NCBI GenBank assembly: GCA_016490735.1 | Contig: JAEMWC010000357.1 | Span: 530,001-594,000 of the forward strand | Reading direction: 5' to 3' | Origin: Pachyseris speciosa | Taxonomy: Eukaryota > Cnidaria > Anthozoa > Scleractinia > Pachyseridae | DNA: 64,000 nucleotides | In this document: one piece after another, positions 10,678 to 22,232 of the stretch | Position numbering within the stretch: position 1 is the first letter of the stretch | Layout of the letters: every line of letters starts with the position of its first letter | The notes under the pieces: generated by a model | The model's database searches: none | What the model saw: only the letters and a program-made list of their open reading frames with translations | Told to the model about the DNA's origin: nothing | Translations under genes and position numbers: made by a program

Positions 10678-11001
10678 TAGTCTCCTTCGCAGCTGCTATT
10701 TGGGTCGTCACGCAACGCTCCTCCCCACTAACGGCTGCTCATTCGAGCTTTGCATTCCTTTCCCTCAAACTGACCAATACGAAACAGGCTTCCATTTTCT
10801 AGAAACCTGGTCCTAGTCCTTGTCCTGTTGTATTTTTGGCGGCAAATATAACGAGAAATATGATTTGCGCAGCTGCCAAGAATTACATGCATTTTATTGG
10901 TTCACGGTAACAGAGGGAAAGGAATGCAGAGCTCGAGTGAGCAGCCGTTAGTGGGGAGTAGCGTTACGTGACGACCCTAATAACGGCTGCGAAGGAGACT
11001 A
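10678..11001. mobile_element. MULE-like MITE abutting the stop codon of the DED-RING gene
   Basis: Terminal inverted repeats of about 91 bp (outer ends TAGTCTCCTTCGCAGCTG and CGAAGGAGACTA) enclose ~140 bp of spacer. The flanking 9-bp direct repeat CCAGTGCCT at 10669-10677 and 11002-11010 is a perfect target duplication. Long TIRs plus a 9-bp duplication fit Mutator-like elements. It starts 10 bases after the TGA, so it should be part of the 3'UTR. Confidence 0.75.
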
Positions 11002-11886
11002 CCAGTGCCTAGGACTGTCTATTAATTACCCTGTCAAGCTTGTAACAGGTCAAGAAGGAACCAGATTGGAGATTGTTACTCTGCACAGAACTCTTCACTA
11101 GACCTCAGTTTAAACTTGCATGAAAAGAATTGTTTACTTTCTTGTTGGATTGCTAAGACGTTTAGCTTACATCTTGGCATTTAGCAGAAAGGTTTGCTAT
11201 GAAGTGTGATCTTAAAGAGTGTCTAGCTGGAGGGAGGAGTGGCGGCTATCCAAGAATATATGCGAGTTATTGTGATTGAGGCAAGTTAAGAGAGATCTCT
11301 TAATTTTACTGCTTATGTCCAGGCAGAGTCCGGAATTTATATTTAGGTGATTTTGTACTTGAATATTGAGCGAAAATGTCGACTTATTATTTATAGCTCA
11401 ATACATAAGAGGCTTTGCCGTGTAAGATATTAAAACATTAGCAGCTATAACTCTTGCTGATTTACAAAGTGCGGCCCGCTCATTGACAAACATTAGTAGA
11501 GTGCAGTCTTAAGTAGTTTATTGTTTGTTGATACATTCAAAGTTTTTTCAGTATCAGTTAAAAAGATTAACGTTTTTTCTATTCTATTTTATCTTCAGAT
11601 AATTTTTCCAATTATTCGAAATCTGCACAAGGGTAAAAAACTAAAAACAAACAAAAGAAAAAGAATTAACGATGTTTAGGTTTTCATCCTGTGGATGTTA
11701 TGTTGATGCTTAATGTTACTTGTTGAAGTAAGCGAATCGAGTTACATACAAGGTTAATAACGATTATAATAATTATTATTGAACTACTTAAACTTACAAG
11801 TTATTCTCCACTTCAGTTTTCTAAAGAAATCGTGTCAATATTGTACATATTCATTCCTTTTGTTAATGTTCCTTCATTTTTTGAAA

Positions 11887-11902
11887 AATAAAATTAAATA
11901 AA
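11887..11902 (+). promoter_or_regulatory. Tandem AATAAA poly(A) signals of the DED-RING gene
   Basis: Two AATAAA hexamers lie at 11887-11892 and 11897-11902. They are the first closely spaced pair downstream of the stop codon and would give a 3'UTR of about 1.2 kb that includes the 10,678-11,001 fold-back. Assignment to this gene rests on position and orientation only. Confidence 0.4.
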
Positions 11903-13555
11903 ATTTCGAATTGAACTTACATGTTTAAGTCTTCAATGTTGCATTCTTTTTAGTTAACTGCTGCAGTTATTTGTTCGCACGCTGCAAGGAGAACTTACTG
12001 TTCGGTTTGCGCGTATTTACAGGTGAGCCTCAATGCTCTTCCCGGTAGGACTTCCCCAAGACTCTGGAACTTAGAATAGGCGCGCGATAGAGATGATCGG
12101 CACAAGTGCTTCTTGTTTTTGTTTCTCGTAACTAAGGTACCATTGTTTGCAGCGTGATTGATGTCAGATAATGATATCGTAACTTTGTATCATTTTTTAT
12201 CGTTGTGTTCCATTCAAGTATTTGTAATTATTTCTTGTATTGTCAATTTATTCATATGACCAGTAACTTATTTATATCTATTTATTTACATTTTCATTTA
12301 CTTATTTATTTGTTTGTTTGTTTGTTTGTTTATTTATTTAGTTATTTCTTGAACCTTCGCTGTCATTACCATGAGCTTCCGTGTACTGACCGTCCATTGC
12401 CAGATTAGCTTGCTAGAGGCAAGTACGTTCATTAAAGATTAAAGATTTGGGATAGCTTTAGGATAGCTTTACGGTGGTGATTTTTAGTAGTGCGGTTTTA
12501 CGAGACTTTGCCGCGGTTCAAGGGGCATCGTAGACTAGTGTGTGCATTTTGTTGACTTGAAGCTTGCGATTGCTTTTCCAAGAACTTCAAAGTTCGAACC
12601 ATTCAGAACTATAGAGATTTATAATTCTCGTTTGCTTGTAAAACCGCTCTCGCAAGCCTCAAATCAACAAAACGTTTAACATCATGCCATTTTGCGCTTT
12701 TAGCTTTATTTTCGACACGCACACATGAAAGATGGTTTACCTGTGGTAACCTAAAGAAAGCTTGGTAACCAGTTTCTGGTTTTCGTCTCGTTTTCGTCAT
12801 ATCCACATTTAGATGTGCGAGCGAAATGATCGCCTTCTGGCTCGAAATCTAGACTCGAAATCCTTTTAAACTTGGAATCCTGTCTTGGAGGTTAGTTTAC
12901 ATGTAATGTAAACAATGTTCATACCGCAGTCTAGAAAATATTAATGTGGAATCACTAAGTGTTGAATCTGGTAAAGTGTGCTCTCAATCACTAATTTCAA
13001 CGCAGCCACGTCTGCTCTCATCTGTAAGCTTATTGCCATCGTGTGACAGATGATGGCTAGATTTCGTAGCTTTTACAGCCCATAAAAAGTTGAGATGGCG
13101 CTATAATACGCAATGCGTTTCGAACTGGTGCAAAGATTACTTTTAGCGAAATAAGTATTTTGAGGTGAATGGGGCGCTTCTAATCTATATGTCTGCGTTT
13201 GTCCCCTGCCTTCCCTAGAAGCTGTTTTGGTCCAACCAAGCAGAGTGAGAGGAAGTCATTGACGGTTAACGTTAAATTCCATTGGGAGATTGTTGTACCG
13301 CCAAAGCCTCGGAAAGTCGACTTCCAGTAGAGTTTTTATTTTGATACCTTGGCTTTCTGCAAAACGCCAATCACAATCCGTCTCCCCTCCCCCACCCACA
13401 AATAGTAACACAATGTGTTCCGGTGCCTATATGCTGCGGTACATGTATTAGCACCCGTTTTTCCTAGGGTGAAGACCTATGAAAACATATGAAACGAGTC
13501 AAAAAGTGGCACTTAACCATGGTTGAAAAGATTAAACAGGGCTCAAAATACGTGC
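11903..13555. other. Intergenic stretch, no recognised gene
   Basis: AT-rich sequence with a short (TTTG)n/(TTTA)n run near 12,280-12,345. Open frames here are short and look like chance. A dispersed repeat begins near 13,460. Confidence 0.5.
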
Positions 13556-13560
13556 GTTTT
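13460..13560. repeat. Dispersed repeat with AACCATGG motifs
   Basis: This stretch (GGTGAAGACCTATGAAAACA, AAAAAGTGG, TTAACCATGGTT, CAGGGCTCAAAATA) recurs rearranged at about 30,480-30,590, where the block after GAAGACC is in reverse complement. It is probably part of a MITE family. Confidence 0.5.
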
Positions 13561-14022
13561 AACCATGGTATAATATCACCAAATATCTATTCGCAAGGAC
13601 TCTATCATTGTTATTTCGTATATTTGTAGCGAAAATATTAATTCTGAAACGTTTCAACCGATTATTTAGGTTTTAAATGCCAGCGCTGGCGTACTTTTTA
13701 GCGTGGTTAAATCAACGCGTGAACTTGTCACCAGGAGACCATGGTGTGATACCGATTAAAATCATTCGTTCTCTACCATAGCGATTAAGTTTTAACCACG
13801 GAATAATATCACCAAATATCTTTTCGAAGAGACTCTATTATTGTTATTTCGTGTACTTGTAACGAAAATATATATATATTGAAACGTCTCAACCGATTAT
13901 TTAGGCTTTAAAAACCAGCGCTGGCGTACTTTTAAGTGTGGTTAAATGAGCGCGTAAACTTGTCACCTGAAGACCATGATGCGATTGATACTGATCAAAA
14001 TCATTCATTCTCTACCAGAAGT
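13556..14022 (+). repeat. Two-copy tandem duplication, unit ~233 bp
   Basis: 13556-13788 and 13789-~14022 are parallel copies. Both begin GTTTTAACCA[T/C]GG, continue TAATATCACCAAATATCT, share CCAGCGCTGGCGTACTTTT and end with CATTC[G/A]TTCTCTACCA. They differ by scattered substitutions and small indels, so the duplication is not recent. Confidence 0.75.
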
Positions 14023-14282
14023 CTTAAAATCGCCTCCAGTTACAATTTTTTAAATCAAAAAAATTGTTTTGAGAGTTGCCATTTAGCTTTGAGCTGCTGG
14101 AAATGTTTCACTAAAGAAGGCATCTGCGGAGCTGCGAAGGAGCGAAGGAGCAATTTTTGGCGAAGGAGCAATTTTCCCTATAAGCAATCTCAGGGTAAGT
14201 CCCCAAAAAGTGTTGTAAAGCGCATTTGATTATTATCTGAGTACTGAGAAAATGGGCTGGACATAAATGCTATGCAATGATT

Positions 14283-14405
14283 TTTTAAAAATGTTATTTG
14301 TTATCCCCGTTTCAATCTTCTCCATCCTTCACCATTCTCGCCATATTTGCATTTTTTCTTGTCTCTTTGGTGCTTATCTTCTCTGAAAATGTGTTATTCA
14401 GTAAC
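14283..14405 (+). repeat. Dispersed repeat copy 1 (partner at 34,627)
   Basis: It shares the stretch GTTTCAATCTTCTCCATCCT and the following ~80 bases, with substitutions, with 34,627-34,742. No coding potential is recognised. Confidence 0.55.
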
Positions 14406-14869
14406 TGTTTCGCATTATTTAAATGCATTCTTTATCTCTGTAATAATAACCCAAAATATCGTGACCGTGCTCCTTTAAGATGCGCAGCAAGGACGTCAAA
14501 AAAGTAGTAGATTCAGTAAGCTAAGTAATAGCTTTTCACCTGGATGCCACTTTTTGTTTGCGTCACTTCTGTACGCGGACTACCACGTCAGATTTCCTAA
14601 TTACGCGTTTGAAGGAGGACTTAAACAAAACAGGATAAACTTTCAACTTGGAACCAAACAGTAAGAACCCGACTGCAGGAGAATTCGCCTACAACTAAAC
14701 TGAATTTTAGCGAGTTAGAAATGTCGCGATCAACTGAGTTCAAAACAACGCGAATTCACTTTACGTCTTCTCAACAATAAAAGCATTTCAGTCGTGGAAT
14801 AAATTTAAAATTATTATACAAAGAAAACATATCTCTACCAAGGAAGAAGAAGATTTCTATATAATTAAA

Positions 14870-16415
14870 AGCTTTTCTTATTCGATTATTTTAATTTGGA
14901 AAATTTATTACCACGTCAACCTTTCCTACCACTGAATATACTAATGTTAATAATGTACGATTGATTGATGTGATTGCTACGACCGTGGTCAAGTATATAA
15001 GCCAATGTGGTTCCGCAACGTCAGAAATTGTCTTTTGTTAACCACGGGCTGTAAACCACGCTGTGAATTGGCTGAGAGAATCATGAAAACCGTCATAGGT
15101 TTGGACGGATGCACTACAAGCCGTAACAGAGGTGCTGAGCTCTTCTTGTTCGAAATCAGATCGACGCGGAAGACCGCGGAAGCTTTACTTAAATTTGCTT
15201 GTTTGGTGGAATTTCAGTCATCATAAACTGTTATTACAGTACCCTTTTGAAAATTCCTCTCTACCGAACACATTTAATTATGTGAAGAAAACTGAAGGGG
15301 CATGTAAACTGGATCGAATTTTAAACAAACAGACATGAGGAGGTTAAAAGAATATGCCTCATGCGATATCATCAAGTTGCCTTTTAGACCCAGTTGTTCT
15401 GCATATGCAACTACTAATTCGTATAGAATAAATGCGCGAAACAAATCTCAATTGATGCCATGTGGTAACGTTAGATAAGCACAAAGGGGAAAGTTCACTT
15501 TATAGGGCACTGAAAAGCTGCTCTGATCATGTAAGCTTCTTCCTGACAAATCTGACTACACCCTATAACATGCATCTGAGCAATTTTTTACGCCACCCAT
15601 TAGTGAGACGACCATATTTTCCTCTAAATTCAGCAGCTTAAGTTAATAGTATCAATTCCGAGGATTCTTTAAGTTACTTCCCTGATAACTGTCGTCGGTA
15701 TTCAACCATGTTGCTCGCATTCACAATCTCAACGAATTAACTTGAAATAAGGTTAAAAACTATGTGTAATCAACCATGGTATTAATTAACATCCACTACG
15801 TATAGAGAACGAATAGTTCAGTTCTTCAAAAGATAATGTTAACAAGCTACAATCTTGGATGGAATAAAATGGACTAATCAACTTAAGCTGTAGAAAGGCA
15901 TTTTTAAGTACCGCTATGGTGTTTGACCCACGCTTAAAGTGATGTTTTCGTTAGCTAGGAGAATTTGATCTGGGCTGAGTTCCTCGAATCCTGGTTAGCG
16001 CTAACCATTGGTTAAGCTGTATTAAAATCTATAAGTTGTCATGGTATTTCACCCCAGTTAGCGCTAACCATGCTTCGAGCAACTGGCTCCTGTTCGGATT
16101 CCTCAGCTGAAATTTTAATTGCCCAAAAATGATAGGGAACAAAATTATCCTTTCAGAAAATGCTAGCTGAAACTTAGGTACCACAAACTTTCTGGGCGGA
16201 ACTATTTTCTATTCTTTGACTGCCAAAAACAGCAATTACGACCTTTCCGAAAACGTCAAGGGCTATGATTTCCGCATTGCGAATCTTTCAGGGCACGTTC
16301 GAAAATCCGATTGCACCCTTTAATCGACGCCAAAAGCCTAAGAAGACCTTCCCTCCACAGAAGAGATATCTACCGAAACTTGTCGTTGGGTACCCCTGAG
16401 TGACATCCTGATGCT
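14870..16415 (+). repeat. Tandem unit copy A (1.7-1.9 kb family)
   Basis: It shares ordered landmarks with copies B and C: ACCACTGAATAT, AATGTACGATTGATTGATGT, ACCGTGGTCAAGTAT, AAATTGTCTT, and later TATGTGTAATCAACCATGG and CATCCACTACGTATAGAG. Spacing to copy B is about 1.73-1.90 kb once the inserted element is removed. No convincing ORF runs through it. Confidence 0.7.
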
Positions 16416-17637
16416 GATTGAAATAAAAAGAAATCAAAAGGTTTTCCTTTAAACCAGTCCTCGCTATTGACCAAACGTTTCCTGCCTTCCCAATGAGAAC
16501 GAATTGACCTATAAGGATAAAATAAGGACGGAAAACTAAGGCTGGTTTTTATTAACCACGAAACCTAATCTTCCACTTGCTAGGGAAAAAACCTGAACTG
16601 TTTCAAAGGAGAACACTAGCTGGCGGAGAATGGACTCCTGTAGCTGGCCATCTATCATGCATAAGCTAGAATTATTTAGGATTTCAGCTGGAATGAACTG
16701 AAGAGAGAATTGTTATGCACGGAAAACGAAAATCTCTTCAGAGACAGATCCGGATTTCTAAATATTCAAGATTTTTTCTTATTCGATTCCTTTTGGAAAA
16801 TTGGTTGCCACCTGAAACATTCCAGACCACTGAATATGCCAATAATGTACGATTGATTGATGTGATTACTACAACCGTGGTCAAGTATCACTGAAAGTCA
16901 GTGAGGTTCCTCAGGGTCAGAAATTGTCTTTTGTTAACCACGGGCACAAAATCACGCTGTGAATCGGCAAGGAGAATCATGACAAACTTTATAGGTTCGG
17001 ATGCGCTCAAAAGATTACTATAGTGGTGCTGAAAAAAACATTCGAGCATGTATCTTGTCCGAAATCAGATGCACGCAGAAGCCGTTACTTTTGCCTGTTT
17101 GGTGGAATTTCAGTCGTCACAAACTGTTATAACAGTACCCTTTTCAAAATTCCTGTCTATCGAAGTCTTTTAATTAAGTGACGTAATCTGGATCGAAAAG
17201 GTTTGAACAAACAAACGGGAGCTAAGACTTTAAATACGATCGCGTGGGAGCGGTTAAAAGGAAACGCCTGATGCACTTTGCGATGTTACATGTACCCCGT
17301 TTAAGTTTAGATCCAGTTGTTCTGCATTAGCGAGACGACCACGTTTTCCTCTAAATTCAGCAGCAGAAGGTTATAGTGCAAATTTCGATTAGTTTGTTAA
17401 ATTACTTCCTTGCAGCTGTCGTCGATACTTAACCAAGTTCCTCAGTAGTAGTATGGGCTACTATAGACCCAAAAAACTGTCAACCAATCAGAAGCCAGAA
17501 CAAGCTGTCAATCAAACTCATCAAACATGAATGGACCAACCAGAGAAGAGCATGCGCTGCATTGAAAGGGGTTCTCAATCACGTGACCGGGGCGGGAAAA
17601 AGGAACACACACTGTTGGGATTGAATAAATAGGTTTA

Positions 17638-17952
17638 ATAAAACGAATTAAAATGGTCGTCAGGCAAATGGAGGCCGGTCTGGATCCGTGGTTGGCATTC
17701 TGGACAGGTGAAACGGATGGGGAGACAGAATTCGTTGTCTTCGGCCAAAGGCGTTGCATTTACGTAGTCCACTAAACAAGAGAGGTGAATGGTCAGAACG
17801 CAATGGCGACAGCGAAGAGATCGGGTGTACTGCTCCCTGAATTGGACGTAGCTGGCTTGCATGGCGTAGGTGCGACTGTCGTAATAAAAGGGATGTTTGA
17901 AATAGGAGGGCAGAACGAAACTGAGCAGACCCCCGGAGACAGTTACCAAACA
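17638..17952 (-). CDS. Cys-rich zinc-finger exon, copy 1 (unrecognised protein)
   Basis: On the minus strand a good acceptor (TTTTTTCGTTTCAG) precedes an open frame of about 104 codons. It begins CLVTVSGGL, contains LRCRHCVLTIHLSCLVDYV and FTCPECQPRI, and stops at about 17,638. The spacing Cys-x2-Cys, His-x2-Cys, Cys-x2-Cys resembles a RING or PHD-like treble-clef finger, but I do not recognise the family. The exon partly overlaps the left terminal inverted repeat. A second, interrupted copy lies upstream on the same strand (18,030-19,006), so this is a small tandem family. The upstream exon was not identified. It is inside the TIR element and shares its fate. Confidence 0.5.
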
Positions 17953-18029
17953 CTGAAACGAAAAAAAGGAATGTTTAATCATTGTACATAAAGTGGTTTG
18001 GACATGTCACTCAAATGATTGAAATAAGG

Positions 18030-18845
18030 AGGAAAAATATGAAAACGATAGGTTTGAGGATGGACACGGTGGATGTGAGTGAGGTCGGCAAGTGGCGCAA
18101 GCGAAACGTGCTGGAATCATATAGTCGCGGTAGAGGGCAGCTTCGGCGGCATTGGCATAAGCGGGTCAAACAGGAAATGTGAATGGTCAGGGAGCAATAC
18201 GGACAGTGTACAGCTAGCCAGTATTCTTCCTTGAACTTGAGCTTGTCATGGGTGGTCATCAGGAAAATGAAAGTTCGTTTTCTGGTTAAATGTAATTGAA
18301 CTATATCTACAAGCGTAGGCTTGCCTCCATTATGTACCAGGTGTACAACAACAACCTACCTGAGCAAATTGTAGTTTTACTCGTAACCCCTAAAGATGCC
18401 AATAATTATAACTTAAGACACGCAAAAGACTTCTCGCAAGTGCGTTATAGCAGAAACTTTGGAAGAAACAGCGTGAGGTACAGGGGCCCCATCGAATGGA
18501 ATTTAATACCCAAAGCAATCAGGGAGTCAACGTCTTACCACCTTTTTAAAGGAAGACTTAAAAATGCCTCAAGAATATTGGACAAAATACAATTCGAGGA
18601 AGAGGCTTGTTTAATGAAATCGAAAGAGCCTGACTTTTATACTTTTAGCTTTTCTTAATACTTTGTTTTTAGATTGTCTTTCGTTTTAGGTTAGCTTCGT
18701 CTCAAAATTTTATTATCATTTGAAATTTTTAAAGATTTTAAGATTATAAATTTTGCTACTGAAGTATTTTTACGTGGTTAAGATTTTATGACAGGTCTAC
18801 ACCAGCCCTCGAGTTGCCTCAGACCGACCTGCCTTATCAAAACGA

Positions 18846-18876
<31 letters not shown>

Positions 18877-19006
18877 TGTATGTATGTATGTTTGTATGTA
18901 TGTATGTATGTATCTGGTTGAAGATGGTATCGGTGCGGTAGAACGGGTTTTTGAAAAAAATGGGTAGGGCGACGGTGGTCAGACCCCCGGAGACAGTCAC
19001 CAAACG
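18030..19006 (-). pseudogene. Cys-rich zinc-finger exon, copy 2, interrupted by a LINE
   Basis: It starts at an acceptor (CCTTTTTCATTTCAG) with LVTVSGGL and FFKNPFY, parallel to copy 1. The frame is cut near 18,910 by the LINE fragment and its TATG repeat. It resumes near 18,250 with KFKEEYWLAVHCPYCSLTIH and SCL, matching the RCRHCVLTIHLSCL of copy 1, then drifts out of frame. This makes it a disrupted paralogue. Confidence 0.5.
18265..18912 (+). mobile_element. 5'-truncated CR1-like LINE fragment with TATG-repeat tail
   Basis: The open frame 18296-18658 is the C-terminal end of a non-LTR retrotransposon protein: YNLRHAKDF, VRYRGPIEWNLIPKAIRES and FKGRLKN are the usual closing motifs. It is followed by ~185 bp of 3'UTR and a (TATG)n run at 18846-18912 with one TTTG interruption. 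The tail is like that of the intact LINE at 43,404-46,989. It interrupts the zinc-finger copy. Confidence 0.65.
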
Positions 19007-19129
19007 CTGAAATGAAAAAGGAATTGTTTAATGGTGGGTCAACGTCCATCAAATGCGTAATATACAATATTTGCAATGGAAAGTCTGTGGTCGTAAGATG
19101 CATCACCGACAAGCGGATAACAAAGTGAA

Positions 19130-19970
19130 GTGGTTGCAATGATGACAGCGCAGGAAACGTTGTTGAACCCAGTAGCGTTTGAAGTGTTCGCAAATGGTCA
19201 CACCGGCGTCGGGATGCGTGGGGAATACATACTGGACGTCTGTTCAACACTGGAAAGTAAGCGAAACATGTTTATTGGAAGCGATGATTGTGACCGGAGT
19301 TTGTCTTGCATGCGTAGATGGTGCGAGTGTCGCAATGTCTGCATAACAGCAACCCAGTTCGCACACCATGTGCGCAGATTACTCTTACTACCCAGGGGTG
19401 CGTGGGGAGTCTGTGACAATGGTCAGCTAGACATTAGGAAAGGAATGGAAGTAGTCAATCTCTTGGTCAAAGAAGCGGGTGGGGAGATGGAGGCAAGTGT
19501 GACCCACTCGTTCCCAGTACTGGGGATATATGGCTGAACAGAGGAGGGTGTGGGGCAAGATCTGAAACATACCGAGGCAAAATGACATTTTACCACCTTT
19601 AATCACATAAATGGTGCAAAGCGTAGGTACTGCGTGCACGCATGTATTGACCGCAGTGGCTGAAGTGAGGGCAGATGATGATCATGACTTTGGCTGGGTT
19701 GACTGTGTACCCTTTGGTGGCGGGGCCCACATAGGACCAACAGACCATGGGAGCAATGAACATCTGCGGAAAGAACAGGCAGTCAATTGAATTGGAGGAT
19801 ATGGCGCATGGCGTGGCGGTGGGGTACGTATAGTCAGCGACCGCAGGCAAAGAAGTGGGGGCATATGACGATTCTGTCTTGGGTGGGGTGAGCGCAGTTG
19901 AATTGCAGCATGGGATCAATGAAAGTCTGCGGAAAAAACAAGGCAAAGGGAAGGAGATGAGAGGCATTTA
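19130..19970 (-). other. Further Cys/His-containing minus-strand sequence of the TIR element
   Basis: Short open frames on the minus strand include LLCRHCDTRTIYAC near 19,330 and the motif ICPHF[F/S]xCG twice (about 19,660 and 19,840). There are acceptor-like tracts (TTGTTTTTTCCGCAG near 19,930). They probably belong to the same cysteine-rich gene set as the 17.6-19.0 kb copies, but no continuous gene model can be supported. Confidence 0.3.
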
Positions 19971-19978
19971 ATAATCTA

Positions 19979-20343
19979 GCAATGAAAACGTAAAGCTTGT
20001 GGGATGTGGCTGGAGTGACAAGGATACTTCACAAATTAATGTGATCAAGTAAGCTGAAGCCACTCAAAAGGCACTAAGGCCACATGGTAGCGGGCATTAC
20101 CCCTTAAATCTACCAAAGCAAAGATTGAGCCCAAGCAATAGCAGCCATGGACAGCTGTTTCGGCCTTGTTAGGCCTCATCAGCATGGCATAGCTAATGCT
20201 CAGGCTCAAGTACCCACATATCAATAAAACAAGCAATGAAAACGTAAAGCTTGTGGGATGTGGCTGGAGTGACAAGGATACTTCACAAATTTGTGATTTG
20301 TGATTTGTGAAGTATCCTTGTCACTCCAGCCACATCCCACAAG
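19979..20343. repeat. Duplicated and fold-back segment, Penelope-like motif
   Basis: A ~59-bp block (AGCAATGAAAACGTAAAGCT onward) occurs at 19979 and again at 20233. The second copy is followed by its own inverse, forming a hairpin 20250-20343 with 41-bp arms and a 12-base loop. Between the blocks lies ACAGCTGTTTCGGCCTTGTT, which I associate with Penelope-like 3' ends. A related stretch (TGACAAGGATACCTCACAAA) recurs at 28,322. Confidence 0.5.
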
Positions 20344-20499
20344 TGCACGAGTGTTTGGCGGGCGCACCGCCCAAGAACTTTCCCGTCCTCTCAGACCGTA
20401 TACGTGCTTGATCACGCCAGACCTTTACCTCTTTTTGATTGGTCCACGTGACAAATAAAAAAGAGTTCTTCCATCCAGTATCGTGCCATTTTTCGCAGC

Positions 20500-21071
20500 A
20501 TGCCCATCCACATCATCACCGGCGGCGCCGCAGTCACCGACACCTTGGCAGAACATTTAGCCCTGCAACGCGGCCTGCCCTGTCGCGTGATCATCGGACC
20601 CCTGCATCCCCGGATACACCAGGGCATTCAACCTCTCCACCCATCGGCCATGGCCAAAGCTCTGCCGCACGTACGCGCCGTGGCCCAAGCACTGGGAAAA
20701 ACCTTGGCCAACCCCTACACCGAGGATCTCCTGGCGCGCATATCACATCGTCAAAGAAGTCGACACCGTGTTTGCCTTCGGTCGTTTCCACCCCGCCAAG
20801 ACCCTTCCTGAGGTACCCCTGCACGAGACCTCCGCCGTGGAAGGTGGCACCGGGTGGAGCGTGGCTGTAGCGAAACGATTGGGTAAACGTTTGTTCTTCT
20901 ATGACGTCACCTTCAATCGCTGGTACAAATACTCGCCCCAATACGATTTTCTTCATTCTACTGTCATTTCACCCACCTTGTCCCACCGGAGTCCCATCGT
21001 GGGCGCCAGACAGCTTTACCTGTATCCTCGAGCGATGGACGAACTCAAATACCTCTTTCAAGCCTCCCAGC
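20500..21071 (+). pseudogene. SLOG/LOG-like Rossmann-fold protein gene, frameshifted
   Basis: The ATG at 20500 opens with IHIITGGAAVTDTLAEHLA, a Rossmann-type strand-loop-helix with a glycine-rich turn. About 78 codons later the frame moves by one base near 20,731. It continues with AYHIVKEVDTVFAFGRF, then GGTGWSVAVAKRLGKRLFFY and NRWYKYS. The pattern ITGGA...GTGW...DxxxNxWY resembles SLOG-superfamily nucleotide-binding proteins that also occur in phages and mobile elements; this is motif memory, not a search. No ligand can be named. The region is much richer in GC than the rest of the window. A TATA-like ATAAAAAA lies at about 20,455. The next gene starts within a few bases of where this one should end, a compact arrangement unlike the host gene. 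Confidence 0.45.
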
Positions 21072-21673
21072 ATGACCAATGCGACCGTCATGAACAAAGT
21101 CTGCCTTTGCATCGATTTGGAGGGTTTTGTACTACCGGATCGTTTCCTGGTCAGAGAAATGGGATAGTGCGATTACCACGGACAAGCCTGCGGTTCGCAT
21201 CATTACAGTCACGACTTACAATGAAGGACGTACCTCCGCGCAAGAACGCCAGATATGGCAAGTCATCCGACAGGTGCATGGGTTACCCTTCCGCCCCGCC
21301 CTCGCCGAACTCGCCTACCCCTCGGAGGACCTACGCAAACACCTCAAAGCCCTCTACGACGAACATTCCACCAGCCATTGGCAGCCAGCGCCCCGTCGTG
21401 GCTTACAAGGGCGGCCGAGTGGAACAAGACTTATTCAGGGAGATGGGTCTGCCCAGATTAGACCTAGAGGCCTTCGGTTGCCCCAAGTTCGACGACATGA
21501 CACGCCTAAGCACCGCGGCCTCTTGTGGAGACCACGTCAAAGCCCCCAAACGCCACTGCCCTAAAGTGGAATGTTATCATTTTATTCAATGGATGCGCGC
21601 TCAATGCGGATTACCCAGAGACATGTCTTTTGTCAATCAAGACCGTGTCACTCGTTTGACTGCCAAGCATTAA
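21072..21673 (+). pseudogene. DxE-motif protein, possible DEDDh-type 3'-5' exonuclease, two frameshifts
   Basis: The ATG at 21072 leads to CLCIDLEGF, with Asp15 and Glu17 of a DxE motif, then FLVREMG. The frame is lost near 21,160 and resumes in another frame through VHGLPFRP and YPSEDLRKHLKALYDEH. It shifts again near 21,390 to VVAYKGGRVEQDLFREMGLP, LEAFGCPKFD and RHCPKVE, ending TAA at 21671-21673. DLEGF, an internal HGLPF, KGGxxExDL and a late HCPxVE make a recognisable family that I recall as uncharacterised proteins in cnidarian and arthropod genomes. The DxE start and late His suggest an RNase H-fold exonuclease, but this is inference. The two shifts make it non-functional as read. It is GC-rich and directly follows the SLOG-like gene. 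Confidence 0.5.
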
Positions 21674-22232
21674 AAACACAGTATCATAGTGTTGGTCATG
21701 ACTCTTGACAGATTTAAGGTGGGGGTAAAAAAACCCGGGGTGTCTTCTTCACCGCACGTTGATCTTGTGAGTCGGGTCCAGGGGCTACCGGCAATGGGGG
21801 CACGCCCAGTATTGATGAGGCACTTGTTGTTGGTATTGCCTCCTACACCACAGATACAGGCACTACTTGTGCACGTAAAATCCACAGCAACGCCTCACCA
21901 TTGTCGTCTTTTCGATGTGAACCGGCCGCTCCCGACCACCCGTTTTTCTCACTGTACAAAATGTCCATGCAAATCACACAGGTGTCCCGCGCAAAAGTCA
22001 ATGGACTTGCTCCAACGCAACGACATGATGAACAATGAACCCACGTGCCCGCGAATCCCTTTCACAAACCACGCATCCACCAATCACCATTCAGGGTGAC
22101 GTCATCCACCGGGGCGATGGGGGGTCCCCCTCCCTCTCTCACCTGTCACATAACACCCCTCCCACCCTCTCCCATTGGTTCCTCAGCATCTCATATAACA
22201 ATCCGCCCTCACTCCCACGGCTCACATTCATC
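21674..22232 (+). other. GC-rich stretch without a recognisable gene
   Basis: It lies between the two broken genes. Open frames exist on both strands (for example 21689-22099 +) but show no family motif I recognise. Confidence 0.3.

Noticed and set aside
12205..12408. 67-codon Leu/Phe/Tyr-rich frame resembling a membrane protein
   Set aside because: Driven by TTTG/TTTA repeats.
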